The translations under genes were made by a program, and so were the position numbers. A stretch of 64,000 nucleotides of DNA from Bradyrhizobium diazoefficiens (GTDB lineage: Bacteria > Pseudomonadota > Alphaproteobacteria > Rhizobiales > Xanthobacteraceae). Under the pieces are notes generated by a model, which had not been told where the DNA came from, did no database searches, and saw only the letters and a program-made list of their open reading frames with translations. Each line of letters begins with the position of its first letter. Positions within the stretch are counted from its first letter, which is position 1. The DNA lies in the NCBI RefSeq assembly GCF_018131015.1, contig NZ_JAFCJJ010000020.1, forward strand, positions 55,500 to 119,499, given 5' to 3'. Below, in pieces: positions 16,782 through 24,848 of the stretch.

Positions 16782-17087
16782 TCAAATTTGTTCGCAACCG
16801 CATTTGCTATCGCCGGGCGTGGCCGCTTGCGACCCGCACCAATCCGAGACAAACGAAACGCCGCACTGCTCTCCTGTTTTCCACATGACACGGCAGGCGA
16901 TGCTTCGATGAAAACCGTCGAACGATAGCTTAAACGCGCTGGCACAAAAATAGGGCGGGATAGAAATGCAAGCACCTGCGGGGCTGATGTTGCGCACGGT
17001 TGCCGGGTGGACACCTCGTATTCCATCGGAAACCACCAAGGCCAACTGGTTGAGTTGGATGCGCTCGAGTGCACGACGTTCAACCAT
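16782..17087 (-). CDS. Small PilZ-domain protein, candidate c-di-GMP sensor
   Basis: The 101-residue protein carries the two c-di-GMP contact motifs of PilZ domains: an RxxxR box at the start (R5 and R9 in MVERRALER) and NISPAGA about 25 residues later. A beta-barrel pattern follows, ending in GVSFV. A GGAG lies 9 bases before the ATG. It is on the same strand as, and just upstream of, the ABC-ABC-HlyD-adhesin genes. This suggests, but does not prove, that adhesin export or expression responds to c-di-GMP. The tail is Cys-rich (CGSQAATPGDSKCGCEQ), which is unusual for the family. Confidence 0.75.
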   Translation of the reverse strand: MVERRALERIQLNQLALVVSDGIRGVHPATVRNISPAGACISIPPYFCASAFKLSFDGFHRSIACRVMWKTGEQCGVSFVSDWCGSQAATPGDSKCGCEQI

Positions 17088-17362
17088 GCCAGAACACTCC
17101 GGAACAGCTTACGATGAAACAGTCTAGGCACGCCGCTACGATGAGCCGGTGTTCCTGCTAAATTGTGCGTGCTCGCGGCGGGCTTGAAAAGGCGGTGTCG
17201 TAGCCTCGAAGAAGAGTTCTTGGCAAATACGGTGAACGCGATCCTATCATGATGCGCGAGACTATGATCGATACAAGAAAAGGTAGCGCAAATGCTCGAG
17301 CTGTATGCACCGCTTCGTGCAGAGAAGCGACCCGCGCGATCTTTGTTCCCATCAACGTGCAT

Positions 17363-17533
17363 ATGCGGGTTGACAGTGAGGGCCGGTTGAATTTGGGGCT
17401 GCGCGTGCTGTGGGTTTCGGTATCGATCCTGAAGACTTTGGACGGTCAGCCCCGCGGCCGGGCAACCCTTGAGGTGGTCAAACAGCACCTCGCCGATTCT
17501 ATTCGAGCGGCTCAGAGTGGCCACAGCGAATGA
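17363..17533 (+). CDS. Small ORF, possible hypothetical protein
   Basis: A 56-residue frame starting MRVDSEGRLNLGLRVLW and ending in a helical VVKQHLADSIRAAQSG has plausible codon use. It has no clear ribosome binding site and no family I recognise. A longer in-frame start exists at 17249. It lies in a gene-poor stretch with other decayed sequences, so it may be spurious. Confidence 0.25.
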   Translation: MRVDSEGRLNLGLRVLWVSVSILKTLDGQPRGRATLEVVKQHLADSIRAAQSGHSE

Positions 17534-17715
17534 AGCTGCCCGAAACGTTGACCGATCATAGCCGGGACCGCCAGCGCGAGCTTGGCTCGCATTCGGGTGC
17601 GTGGTTGCGCGTCCGGCTTGCGGTTCTGATTGCGCGCTTCACCAATCTGCGGTTGGTTGCGATTACAGGATGAGCGCGTACGATTCGGCTGATTTGCGGT
17701 GTGGAGGAACGGCTG

Positions 17716-17805
17716 ATGGCAGTCCTCATATTCAAGATTACTACCGTTGGATTGGGTGCCTTTGCGACAGCTCTTGCCTACGTGCTGATTGCGGGCATTG
17801 CGTAA
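17716..17805 (+). CDS. 29-residue single-pass membrane peptide
   Basis: The frame encodes MAVLIFKITTVGLGAFATAL and continues with a hydrophobic run ending IAGIA, that is, almost entirely one membrane helix. A good GGAGG sits 7 bases before the ATG. Peptides of this size and design are common in bacteria but are rarely annotated. I know of no family. It overlaps, on the opposite strand, the end of a decayed coding frame, so independent evidence of expression would be needed. Confidence 0.4.
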   Translation: MAVLIFKITTVGLGAFATALAYVLIAGIA

Positions 17806-18000
17806 GCCGACGTCGAGAAGGACACGCAGTCTCTCGCGATCCTCGGGACTGGTCAGCTTTTCGAGTTCAGCCCGCGCCGGTGCGGTAGCCTGCTCGATCG
17901 CCTGCTCGCGGGCGAGCCAACCGGTTTGCAGCCGGCGTGAGATTGGACTGTCCCAATCGAACCGCTTGGACGCCGTCCGCGAACCAAACCGGGCGTGGGT
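17784..18000 (-). pseudogene. Protein-like frame without a usable start, probable gene remnant
   Basis: Read on the minus strand, this stretch encodes convincing protein text: FDWDSPISRRLQTGW, then REQAIEQATAPARAELEKL, TSPEDRERLRVLLDVGLRNA. It is helical, charged and has good codon use. The frame opens only after a TGA and contains no ATG, GTG or TTG ahead of the protein-like part, and beyond LRNA it loses coding character. I read it as the remains of a small hypothetical gene; a missed frameshift near 18010 is the alternative. Confidence 0.35.
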
Positions 18001-18243
18001 GGATTTAGGCGCTGGCGGCCAGGCAATCCAATGCGGGCGGGCCGAACTGCACCTTCAGCTCGAAAGTTTCGAGACCATCGAAGCGGTCAGTCCCGAGGAC
18101 CGCGGTAGCGTGCCGCGCAATTGGCCGTACCTGCTGGCGAGTTGTCGCCGCAAGATGACGCATAAGGAGCAGTCGGGCCATCGATGTGGTCGTTTCGGCA
18201 ATTTTGCCGCCAGCCGGTGTCCGGCCCGCTCTGCGGAACCGAC

Positions 18244-18432
18244 TTAGGCGCCGTTTTTCCTTACTGCGGTCGAGGACGCCGGCATGGGCGGCTTCTCCCG
18301 TTTCCACGGCGGCTGGGCTGGCTCGTCCGGCACTGTCGGCTTTTCATCCGGCGCCGTCATCGCTGGCTTCCTTCGGCGGACTAGGCCAACCATGCCGATG
18401 ACCACCATCAAGGTCCCTACGATCACCAGCAA
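18244..18432 (-). CDS. Small membrane protein with Pro-rich tail (uncertain)
   Basis: This 62-residue frame starts at TTG and has an N-terminal membrane helix (LVIVGTLMVVIGMVGLV) followed by RRRK and a soluble tail rich in Pro and Lys. A cytoplasmic positive flank after the helix is a normal topology signal. No ATG start or good ribosome binding site is visible. It follows the 47-residue coiled-coil ORF on the same strand by 40 bases. I do not recognise a family. Confidence 0.35.
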   Translation of the reverse strand: MLVIVGTLMVVIGMVGLVRRRKPAMTAPDEKPTVPDEPAQPPWKREKPPMPASSTAVRKNGA

Positions 18433-18472
18433 AACCCCTGCAGTCCCTGCGGCGGGCCTTCTTTTTTGACGA

Positions 18473-18616
18473 CTACTCCGGCATGGACATCTTGCCCATG
18501 ACGAGAAGGTTCGCCAAACCGTCTCCTACTTCCTCTTCCTGAGCGCGCAGCTCGTTGATGCGCTGGCGGACCTCGGCGAGCTGGTCGGCGGGTTCGCGGT
18601 TGGCCGGCGTGGTCAT
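18473..18616 (-). CDS. 47-residue helical protein
   Basis: The ATG-initiated frame encodes a highly charged helix (REPADQLAEVRQRINELRAQ, then EEEVGDGLANLLVMGKM) with heptad-like spacing, so a short coiled coil is likely. Codon use matches the genome. No family is recognised. It lies directly upstream of the small membrane ORF on the same strand and may be co-transcribed with it. Confidence 0.45.
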   Translation of the reverse strand: MTTPANREPADQLAEVRQRINELRAQEEEVGDGLANLLVMGKMSMPE

Positions 18617-18738
18617 GAGCGTTTGAATGCCGGGTTTCCGAACGCGGAAATGTTTTGCAAACAGCCCGGGTCGTCACCGTTTCCCGTGGGTCTACTTCGA
18701 GATGTTTTGCAAGGAAGCTGAGTGATTGCGGGGGGCGC

Positions 18739-18783
18739 CGGGAATTTTAAGTCCCTTGCGTCTACCAATTCCGCCATGCCCGC
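18739..18783 (-). pseudogene. tRNA-Leu (TAA) 5' half
   Basis: The minus strand begins with acceptor GCGGGCA, then the leucine D-arm text GCGGAATTGGTAGACGC and an anticodon arm GGGACTTAAAATTCCC containing TAA. After this the long variable arm, T-arm (GTTCGAATC-like) and the matching 3' acceptor TGCCCGC are absent in the next several hundred bases. It is therefore a truncated tRNA gene, as left by integration or excision of a mobile element or by deletion. Confidence 0.75.
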
Positions 18784-18953
18784 TTGATCCAACGAGATCA
18801 AACACTTAAGTCCCCTCCGGCGCCTCTGGCTGGCGCTGTCGGGCCGGGCGGGTGGCTCTTCCTTAAGCGAGGCGGCCGCACAAGGCAAAGCCTCAATCCG
18901 GACAAGAGGCCCTGCTTTAGGCATTCTCAATCCACGGGGACTATCTTTCCCAT

Positions 18954-19379
18954 ATGCCTGTTTCGTTTTCCTCCCGCCTGCGCGCGCCCAGCGCGGCTGC
19001 CGCGCTGCTCGCCGCGCATCTCGCGCTGTCCGGCTGCGCCGGCATGAGCGAGACCATCGGACCGGCCTTCGCCGATCCCGCGCGGTACGATCTGTACGAC
19101 TGCAAGCAGCTCGAGACCGAGCGCAAGAATCTCGCCGCCCGCACCGCGGACCTGCAGCGGCTGATGGACAAGGCAGAGACCGGGGCCGGCGGCGCCGTCG
19201 TCTCCGAGCTCGCCTATCGCAACGACTATGTCACCGTGCGCGGGTACGCGCAGCTCGCCGAAGACGCCTGGCGCCGCAACCGGTGCCGCGAAACGCCGCC
19301 GCCCGAGCCGGCGCCGCCGCCGGCTGCGCCAGCGCCCCCGGCCAAGCCCGCGCAAAAATCCGGGAAAACGAATCGCTGA
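18954..19379 (+). CDS. Small lipoprotein with Pro/Ala-rich tail
   Basis: The 141-residue protein has a basic start, a hydrophobic stretch and the lipobox LSGC with the lipidated Cys at residue 28, so it should be anchored in the periplasmic face of a membrane. A helical middle part follows (YDCKQLETERKNLAARTADL), then YRNDYVTVRGY and a tail of alternating Pro and Ala ending in Lys residues, which could contact the cell wall. I do not recognise a specific function. It converges on the flavin monooxygenase gene with 9 bases between stops. Confidence 0.75.
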   Translation: MPVSFSSRLRAPSAAAALLAAHLALSGCAGMSETIGPAFADPARYDLYDCKQLETERKNLAARTADLQRLMDKAETGAGGAVVSELAYRNDYVTVRGYAQLAEDAWRRNRCRETPPPEPAPPPAAPAPPAKPAQKSGKTNR

Positions 19380-19388
19380 GACAGCACC

Positions 19389-20591
19389 TCAGGGGCGCCA
19401 GCCGTAGATCCAGTCCTGCCGCGAAAGCATGCGCTCCGGCCCGAGCGCGCGGATCGCAACATCGCGCGCCAGCGCGAACGGACCCGTGAGATGGTAGATG
19501 CGTCCCTGCTGCCGGGCCGTCCGCTGCACGCGGCGGACGCGGGCCTGCCGGGCGAGGCCATACTGCGTCAGCGCCGCTTCGATGCCGGCTTCGCTCTCCG
19601 CGGCCTCGAGGCTCAAATGACCGGCGAGGACGGCCGCATCCTCGATCGCCATGCCGGCCCCTTGCGCCGCGAACGGCAGCATCGCATGCACGGCATCGCC
19701 GAGCAGCGCCACCGGTCCCGCACTCCACGGACAGCTTTCGGGAACGCCGAACAGCGCCCATTTGCGCCAGCTCTCGACCGCGCCGAGCATCGTCCGCGCC
19801 GCTAGCGGCCAGCGTGGCGCGGCGAAGGCTTCCATCACCTCGCGCGCTTCGCCCGGCGTGCTCCAGCCCGGGCTGTTCCAGCTGCCCGGCAGCACCGCGA
19901 CCACGTTGATCTGGCCGCCGCCCGCGATCGGATAGGCGACGAGATGGGCGTTCGGGCCCATCCAGAGCTGCACCCTGCGCGCGCTGTACTCCTGCGGCAG
20001 CTCTGCGGCGTCGAACGTGCCGCGCCAGGCGATCAGCCCGGAGAAGCGCGGCTTCACGTCGGCGGCGATGTGCTGGCGCACCGCCGACCAGATGCCGTCG
20101 GCGCCGATCAGCGCGCAGGCGAGATCGCTGCGGCGGATCGTGCCGCTGCGATGGACCACCGTCAGGCCGTGGGCGTGGGGCGCGACATCCTCGAAGGCCG
20201 CGCCCAGCTTCAGGTCGATGTCGGGATGATCGGCAATTGCGCCGGCAAGCGCCGATTGAAGGTCGGCGCGATGCACCACCCAATAGGGCGCGCCGGCGCG
20301 CTTTGCCGCGGCCTCGCCAAGCGGCATGCGGAAGAGCTCGCCGCCGGCGCGCGCGCTTATGATCGAGACCGCCTCCGGCGTCACGGCGCGCGGCGCGAGC
20401 CGCTCGGTCAGCCCTAGCTCGACCAGCAGGCGGCTCGCATTGGGGGAGAGTTGCAGGCCGGCGCCGACTTCCTCGAGCCGCTCGGCCTTTTCCAGCACGA
20501 CGATGCGAAAGCCGCGGGCCGCCAGCGCCAGCGCTGCGGTCAGTCCGCCGATACCGGCGCCGGCAATGACGATCGTTCGCGAGAGGGCCAC
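19389..20591 (-). CDS. FAD-dependent monooxygenase (salicylate/3-hydroxybenzoate hydroxylase type)
   Basis: This 400-residue protein shows all three fingerprints of the aromatic hydroxylase flavoproteins. These are GAGIGG near residue 11 for the FAD dinucleotide fold, the DG motif in LIGADGIWSAVRQ, and the GD motif in LLGDAVHAMLPFAAQGAG, which contacts the FAD ribityl chain. The family hydroxylates aromatic acids or related rings using NAD(P)H and oxygen. The substrate cannot be told from sequence, and no ring-cleavage genes are adjacent. The gene begins 19 bases after a small zinc-finger protein gene on the same strand, probably in one transcript. Confidence 0.85.
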   Translation of the reverse strand: MALSRTIVIAGAGIGGLTAALALAARGFRIVVLEKAERLEEVGAGLQLSPNASRLLVELGLTERLAPRAVTPEAVSIISARAGGELFRMPLGEAAAKRAGAPYWVVHRADLQSALAGAIADHPDIDLKLGAAFEDVAPHAHGLTVVHRSGTIRRSDLACALIGADGIWSAVRQHIAADVKPRFSGLIAWRGTFDAAELPQEYSARRVQLWMGPNAHLVAYPIAGGGQINVVAVLPGSWNSPGWSTPGEAREVMEAFAAPRWPLAARTMLGAVESWRKWALFGVPESCPWSAGPVALLGDAVHAMLPFAAQGAGMAIEDAAVLAGHLSLEAAESEAGIEAALTQYGLARQARVRRVQRTARQQGRIYHLTGPFALARDVAIRALGPERMLSRQDWIYGWRP

Positions 20592-20610
20592 CCCTGACCG
20601 GGGAGGGCCG

Positions 20611-20856
20611 TCAGGCCGCCTTGTCCTTCACGACGCATTCCGGCGGACGGGCTTCGCCCGGCTTCAGATCGGCGGCGAAGCGGTACAGCGTCGAGCAGTA
20701 GGGGCAGATGATCTCGTTGTCATTGCCGAGGTCGAGGAAGACGTGCGGATGATCGAACGGAGGGTTGGCGCCTACGCACATGAACTCTTGCGAGCCGATC
20801 TCGATGACGGGAACGCCGGCATCGTTGTGGAAGTGCGGGACGACATGGTCGGACAT
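20611..20856 (-). CDS. Zinc-finger domain protein related to mitochondrial NDUFS6
   Basis: The 81-residue protein has conserved metal ligands spaced as in the zf-CHCC family: Cys in FMCVGANPPFDHPHV, the following His residues, and CPYC in NEIICPYCSTLYRF. In alphaproteobacteria this family corresponds to the mitochondrial complex I accessory subunit NDUFS6, so a link to complex I assembly is possible. It precedes the flavin monooxygenase gene by 19 bases. It is cytosolic, with no signal peptide. Confidence 0.8.
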   Translation of the reverse strand: MSDHVVPHFHNDAGVPVIEIGSQEFMCVGANPPFDHPHVFLDLGNDNEIICPYCSTLYRFAADLKPGEARPPECVVKDKAA

Positions 20857-21163
20857 CGGAACTCATCCTGGGGTGGCAATGGCGGCAGACACAATCACGG
20901 TTGACGTGGCATCGTCGCGATGCCGCGGACCATACTGGGGGGTACAGATGATTGCTAGTCCAGTGGAACCGAAAGGTTGCAACTGCCCCATGCTCATTTG
21001 CTCATGCAAATTCGACACAATCTTGTCGCCTCAGAGAAGCCCTTCTTTCGTCGGGGACGTTGTGTCGCAATTTTTGGCATACTATGTCTGTGGACGTGGG
21101 AAATACCGTCGAAAGACGAACCATCAGGCACAATTGATCCTTCGAACGTCCAGGCTCCACAAC

Positions 21164-22312
21164 ATGAAATGGCTGCGAATCAGCACTGCGTTGACCGGCA
21201 TTGCCGCATGCAGCTTCATGCTCGTGCAGGTAGCACCGCATGCCCGCGAGGCGGGCGCGATCTTTGCTGCCCAGGATGATCCGGCGGCCCTGTCCGAGCT
21301 GAGGCTCAATGCTGCTCTCGCGAAAGACGACCGCCTGGTCCAAGACCAGATCAAGGACCAGATCGAGGCCGCGCTCGCGGCTGGCGATGCCGATCTCGCC
21401 GACAGTTTTGTCGCGCTCGCGCGCGATCGCAATATCGCACTGCCCGACAGCCTGCTCAGCCGCGTCGGCGATGCGGTGAGGGAAGCGGGCTCGACTTCGT
21501 ATTTGGCGAAGCGCTTCGCCACCGGTCTCGTCACCGGCACTGCCGACGATGTCGCGAGCCTGTCCGGCACGGTCGCCGGCGATCTGTTCGTGATCGGCGA
21601 CGTCAGGGACGTCGTGCGCGAGGGCAAGCACCTCGTCATGGGCGAGGACACCGACCGCCTCGTGCTCGGCCTTGCGGCCGCTGGCCTGGCAGTGACGGCC
21701 GCGACCTATGTCTCGGTCGGCGGCGCCGCGCCGGTGCGCGCCGGGCTGACGCTGGTCAAGGACGCAAGGAAGGTCGGGCGGCTCAGCGAGGGTCTCGCCA
21801 GTTGGGCCGGCCGCTCCGCGCGCGAGGTGGTCGATACCCCGATGCTGCAGAACGCGGTCGCTTCTGGCTCGGTGCTGCGGCCGGGCGCGACCATGAGCGC
21901 GATCAAGGCTGCATTCCGCGCCGAGAAGGCCGGCGCCCTGATGCGGCTCGGCAAGGACGTCACGCGCGTCGCCGAGAGGACCGGCACGCGCGGCGCCATG
22001 GATACGCTCCGCATCGCCGAGGGCCCGAAGGACGTCGCGCGCGCCGCGCGCCTTGCGGAAGCGCAGGGCGGCAAGACCCGTGCGATCATGAAGCTGCTCG
22101 GCCGCGGCGCGCTGCTGCTCGCCACTGGCGCATTCGATCTCGCGCTGTGGCTGTTCAGCGCCGCACTGACCGTGTTCGGCCTCTTGTCCTCGATCAAGGC
22201 CACCACCGAGCGCCTGACCCAGGCCTGGTGCGATCGCCGGCGCGCGCGCCGGCTGCGCCGTGCGCAGCTCGCCGCCGAAGCCGTGCTGGCGGACGCGGCC
22301 GCCGCGGCGTAA
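21164..22312 (+). CDS. Membrane protein of unknown function
   Basis: This 382-residue protein starts MKWLRISTALTGIAAC, with an N-terminal hydrophobic segment that is probably an uncleaved signal anchor. Two further hydrophobic stretches are seen, near LVLGLAAAGLAVTAATYVSV and, close to the C-terminus, LLLATGAFDLALWLFSAALT. The region between is Ala-rich and helical. An in-frame extension upstream to 20765 was rejected because it overlaps the divergent zinc-finger gene and has poor coding character. A hydrolase gene follows by 35 bases, suggesting co-transcription. No named family is recognised. Confidence 0.75.
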   Translation: MKWLRISTALTGIAACSFMLVQVAPHAREAGAIFAAQDDPAALSELRLNAALAKDDRLVQDQIKDQIEAALAAGDADLADSFVALARDRNIALPDSLLSRVGDAVREAGSTSYLAKRFATGLVTGTADDVASLSGTVAGDLFVIGDVRDVVREGKHLVMGEDTDRLVLGLAAAGLAVTAATYVSVGGAAPVRAGLTLVKDARKVGRLSEGLASWAGRSAREVVDTPMLQNAVASGSVLRPGATMSAIKAAFRAEKAGALMRLGKDVTRVAERTGTRGAMDTLRIAEGPKDVARAARLAEAQGGKTRAIMKLLGRGALLLATGAFDLALWLFSAALTVFGLLSSIKATTERLTQAWCDRRRARRLRRAQLAAEAVLADAAAAA

Positions 22313-22347
22313 GATCGCCTTTTCCCCTCAACATTGCGGAAGATGTG

Positions 22348-23103
22348 ATGCCGAGCTTTCACAACGGCGCCGTTGAAATTGCCTATCTCGACGAAGGCGA
22401 CGGCGATCCCATCATCCTCGTGCACGGCTTTGCCTCCAGCAAGAACGTGAACTGGGTCTATCCGACCTGGGTCTCGGAGCTGCGCAAGAACGGCTACCGC
22501 GTCATCGCGCTCGACAATCGGGGCCATGGCGAGAGCGCAAAGCTCTACGAGCCTGCGCAGTACTCGATCCCCACCATGGCCGGCGACGTGCTGGCGCTGA
22601 TGGAGCACCTCGCCATCCCGCAGGCCGACATCATGGGCTATTCGATGGGCGGACGGATGACGGCGTGGCTCGCCCTCAACGAGCCGCAGCGGCTGCGCTC
22701 GGCGATCCTCGGCGGCATCGGCATCGGCGGCCTTATCGAGGGCACCGGGCCCGGCGAGCGCGTCGCCGAGGCGCTGGAGGCACCTTCGCTCGACGACGTC
22801 ACCGATCCCGTCGGCCGCACGTTTCGTGCATTTGCAGACCAAACGCGTTCTGATCGTCGCGCGCTCGCCGCCTGCCTGCGCGGCACCCGCGAGCTCATGA
22901 CCAGGGCGGAAGCCGCGCGTATCGAAGTGCCCGTGCTGATCGCGGTCGGCTCGACCGACGACGTCGCCGGCTCCGCCAGCGCGCTCGGCGCCATCATCCC
23001 CGGTTCGAAGGTGCTGGACATTCCGGGCCGCGACCACATGCGCGCGGTCGGCGACAAGGTCTACAAGGCCGGCGTGCTCGATTTCCTCTCACGCCGCGGC
23101 TGA
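22348..23103 (+). CDS. Alpha/beta-fold hydrolase
   Basis: The 251-residue protein has the family's order of elements: HGF oxyanion region (VHGFASS), DNRGHGES, nucleophile elbow GYSMGG with Ser99, an acid in GSTDD (Asp204 or Asp205) and His230 in GRDHM. These form a complete catalytic triad. It is likely an esterase or a related hydrolase acting on a small cytosolic substrate; no signal peptide is present. The ATG at 22348 was chosen because HNGAVEIAY is the usual start of such proteins, although the frame remains open further upstream through the preceding gene. Confidence 0.85.
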   Translation: MPSFHNGAVEIAYLDEGDGDPIILVHGFASSKNVNWVYPTWVSELRKNGYRVIALDNRGHGESAKLYEPAQYSIPTMAGDVLALMEHLAIPQADIMGYSMGGRMTAWLALNEPQRLRSAILGGIGIGGLIEGTGPGERVAEALEAPSLDDVTDPVGRTFRAFADQTRSDRRALAACLRGTRELMTRAEAARIEVPVLIAVGSTDDVAGSASALGAIIPGSKVLDIPGRDHMRAVGDKVYKAGVLDFLSRRG

Positions 23104-23281
23104 GGTCTCGTCCGCTGGCGAATCGGCTTCGAGTGCAATGTCTGCTCCCTTGGGACGTTGCTGAGGACAAAGAGGCGTTGCTTAGCTCGATCCTTGAGAT
23201 CAGGGGCAGTGGGCTGCGATCGATTTCTCTGGAGTCCGCTAAGGGCCAATAGCCGACGTGGCAACCGAGATGGCCAACAAC

Positions 23282-23476
23282 TTAATCGTCAGCCGCAGGT
23301 AGATTTCTTTCCTCTTGAGGAAACGGGTCTTGGGTCTTTCGGCCTGCAAATGAATCCGGAGAGGGGTACGAGCGCAGGATAGCAAAGGAGCGGGCCGTTA
23401 ACTGGCGAGTGAACTCAATTTGCTGCAAAACCTGAATAGTTGACGGCAGACGAAAATGTGGGGGCTTGCCAGACAT
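23282..23476 (-). CDS. Small hypothetical protein
   Basis: A 64-residue frame starts MSGKPPHFRLPSTIQVLQQ with AAGGAG 7 bases ahead of the ATG, which is the main support. The C-terminal half is polar (FAGRKTQDPFPQEERNLPA). No membrane segment or known motif is visible. It lies in a lower-GC stretch between the hydrolase gene and the next hypothetical gene, which is typical of lineage-specific small proteins. Confidence 0.4.
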   Translation of the reverse strand: MSGKPPHFRLPSTIQVLQQIEFTRQLTARSFAILRSYPSPDSFAGRKTQDPFPQEERNLPAADD

Positions 23477-23768
23477 GGCGCGCTCCTTCCGCTGGGGGGG
23501 GCGGGAGCGCAACTGGCGTTCTCATCACCGATAAAAGCCACGGTCCGGGCGGTGATGGGCGTAGCTTGCGCTCCGACAAATGAAAGCGCCAGCTACTTAT
23601 TTGAAAGCGTCTGAGGAACTTCCTAGAATGCCGATAGCTTACTCAAATTACAAAACAGACTAACGAACAACAAAGGGCAGGCTGTCTGACTTTCCAAAGC
23701 CCGCTCCTGCCGTTGCCAGACAAATTGCGGAAGCTTGGCGACACGACCGGAAATCAAGGTCCATTCGT

Positions 23769-24218
23769 TTAGCCTTTGGGGCCGTCGATGGTTCTCATAA
23801 TGAGTTGTCGGTGATCCCGCATCACCTGCAGATTTGCCTCGAACACTCGCAAGGTTTCTTCCGCAAGCTTGATGTCATGGCCGTTCCAGCGCAAGGACTC
23901 CACGACAGACATTTGGTCCTTGACCACTTGTTCGGCCTTCGCAACATGCCCTTCAGCAATCGCCAAATGACGCCGCTCAAGCTCCACGTGCTCGCGTCGC
24001 GCCTTTCTGTTGTTTCGAACGGCCTTTTGTGGCGTTACGCGAGGCTGAGAAAAAGGTTTCTTGGAGTGATGCTGAACAGTTGGAACGTTGGGTGGAGGAT
24101 TATCCGCCAGCACTTTGCGTCCCACCGCAATAACCGCTCGCGCAGACTGCAAATCCCGGGCCTCCCGCTCCCTGTCGAGCAGTGACAGACGGAAAATGCG
24201 GACACCCGGCCACCACAT
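23769..24218 (-). CDS. Coiled-coil hypothetical protein
   Basis: The 149-residue frame has a weakly protein-like N-terminal third. A strongly helical C-terminal half (about residues 70-145) follows, with text such as HVELERRHLAIAEGHVAKAE and LAEETLRVFEANLQVMRDHR. This pattern matches small soluble coiled-coil proteins of unknown role that are frequent in Bradyrhizobium. The true start may lie further in than the first ATG. It stands alone in a lower-GC intergenic stretch. Confidence 0.55.
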   Translation of the reverse strand: MWWPGVRIFRLSLLDREREARDLQSARAVIAVGRKVLADNPPPNVPTVQHHSKKPFSQPRVTPQKAVRNNRKARREHVELERRHLAIAEGHVAKAEQVVKDQMSVVESLRWNGHDIKLAEETLRVFEANLQVMRDHRQLIMRTIDGPKG

Positions 24219-24326
24219 GTTGGCGCGTCCCTGTCCCGGTTGGCAAAAGCGGCCTTCGGCGGCGCGACATTATCATAGGGGAGCGATCTGATGGAACTGA
24301 TTTTAGCCTAGGTCAGTTGAGTGGCC

Positions 24327-24542
24327 ATGGCACGCGAAACCAACGACCTCTTCGCACGCGCACAAGCTGCCATTGCAGAAGCAAGGCGACTAACAGAGAT
24401 CAACGCCGCTTGGCAGGACTATATATCTCAGGCGGTTGACCGGATGTTTCTTCGCTCGCGGTTCGAGCCGTCGAATCATCCCACGCGCTATCCACAAGAC
24501 TGTACGCCCCTGCACCCGAATGTGAACGCCTTGCCAGAATAA
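24327..24542 (+). CDS. Short helical protein, possibly truncated
   Basis: The first 30 residues (MARETNDLFARAQAAIAEAR and on to EINAAWQDY) resemble small helical Bradyrhizobium proteins, while the rest (FEPSNHPTRYPQDCTPLHP) looks non-coding. It overlaps an antisense frame of similar design. One or both are probably remnants. Confidence 0.35.
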   Translation: MARETNDLFARAQAAIAEARRLTEINAAWQDYISQAVDRMFLRSRFEPSNHPTRYPQDCTPLHPNVNALPE

Positions 24543-24657
24543 GTTGGTGGCAGCGAGCAGCCGCATGCCACGTCGTCAGCCGGCGGGCGGCAAGCTCCCC
24601 CTTAATGCGGCAATTTTCTTCAATCGCCCGGTCGGCGCGTCGCAAAAGCTCATCCAT
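24400..24657 (-). CDS. Short helical protein, possibly truncated, antisense to neighbour
   Basis: The N-terminus MDELLRRADRAIEENCRIKG is a convincing amphipathic helix similar to the protein encoded on the opposite strand at 24327. The C-terminal part falls opposite that gene and is unlikely to be conserved. It looks like one of a pair of related small genes placed tail to tail, with at least one tail decayed. Confidence 0.35.
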   Translation of the reverse strand: MDELLRRADRAIEENCRIKGELAARRLTTWHAAARCHQLILARRSHSGAGAYSLVDSAWDDSTARTASEETSGQPPEIYSPAKRR

Positions 24658-24848
24658 AGCGCTCAAAGCAACACAAATGCTTTTGTTCCAAACCTCCAAT
24701 TGGTCGGTACTTCTGTCATTTCCTGAACCCTGAGGAGCTTGACAAGCGTCCTCACAGGCGGCACCGCCAAGTCTGCATTGGGGTCAAAGGCGGTACTTCC
24801 CGGCGAACTCTTTCGAGGACAGAATGCCCAGTGCGATGACTCTTCACC

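Noticed and set aside
16313..17524. 403-residue minus-strand frame upstream of the ABC gene
   Set aside because: Its last third overlaps the ABC coding sequence in another frame and the rest overlaps the PilZ gene; composition is non-protein-like.
18613..18930. 105-residue minus-strand frame containing AGMAELVDARDL
   Set aside because: This text is the well-known spurious translation of a leucine tRNA gene; the region is the tRNA-Leu remnant.
21706..23037. 443-residue minus-strand frame opposite the membrane protein and hydrolase genes
   Set aside because: It spans two plus-strand genes, one with an intact catalytic triad, and has no domain.
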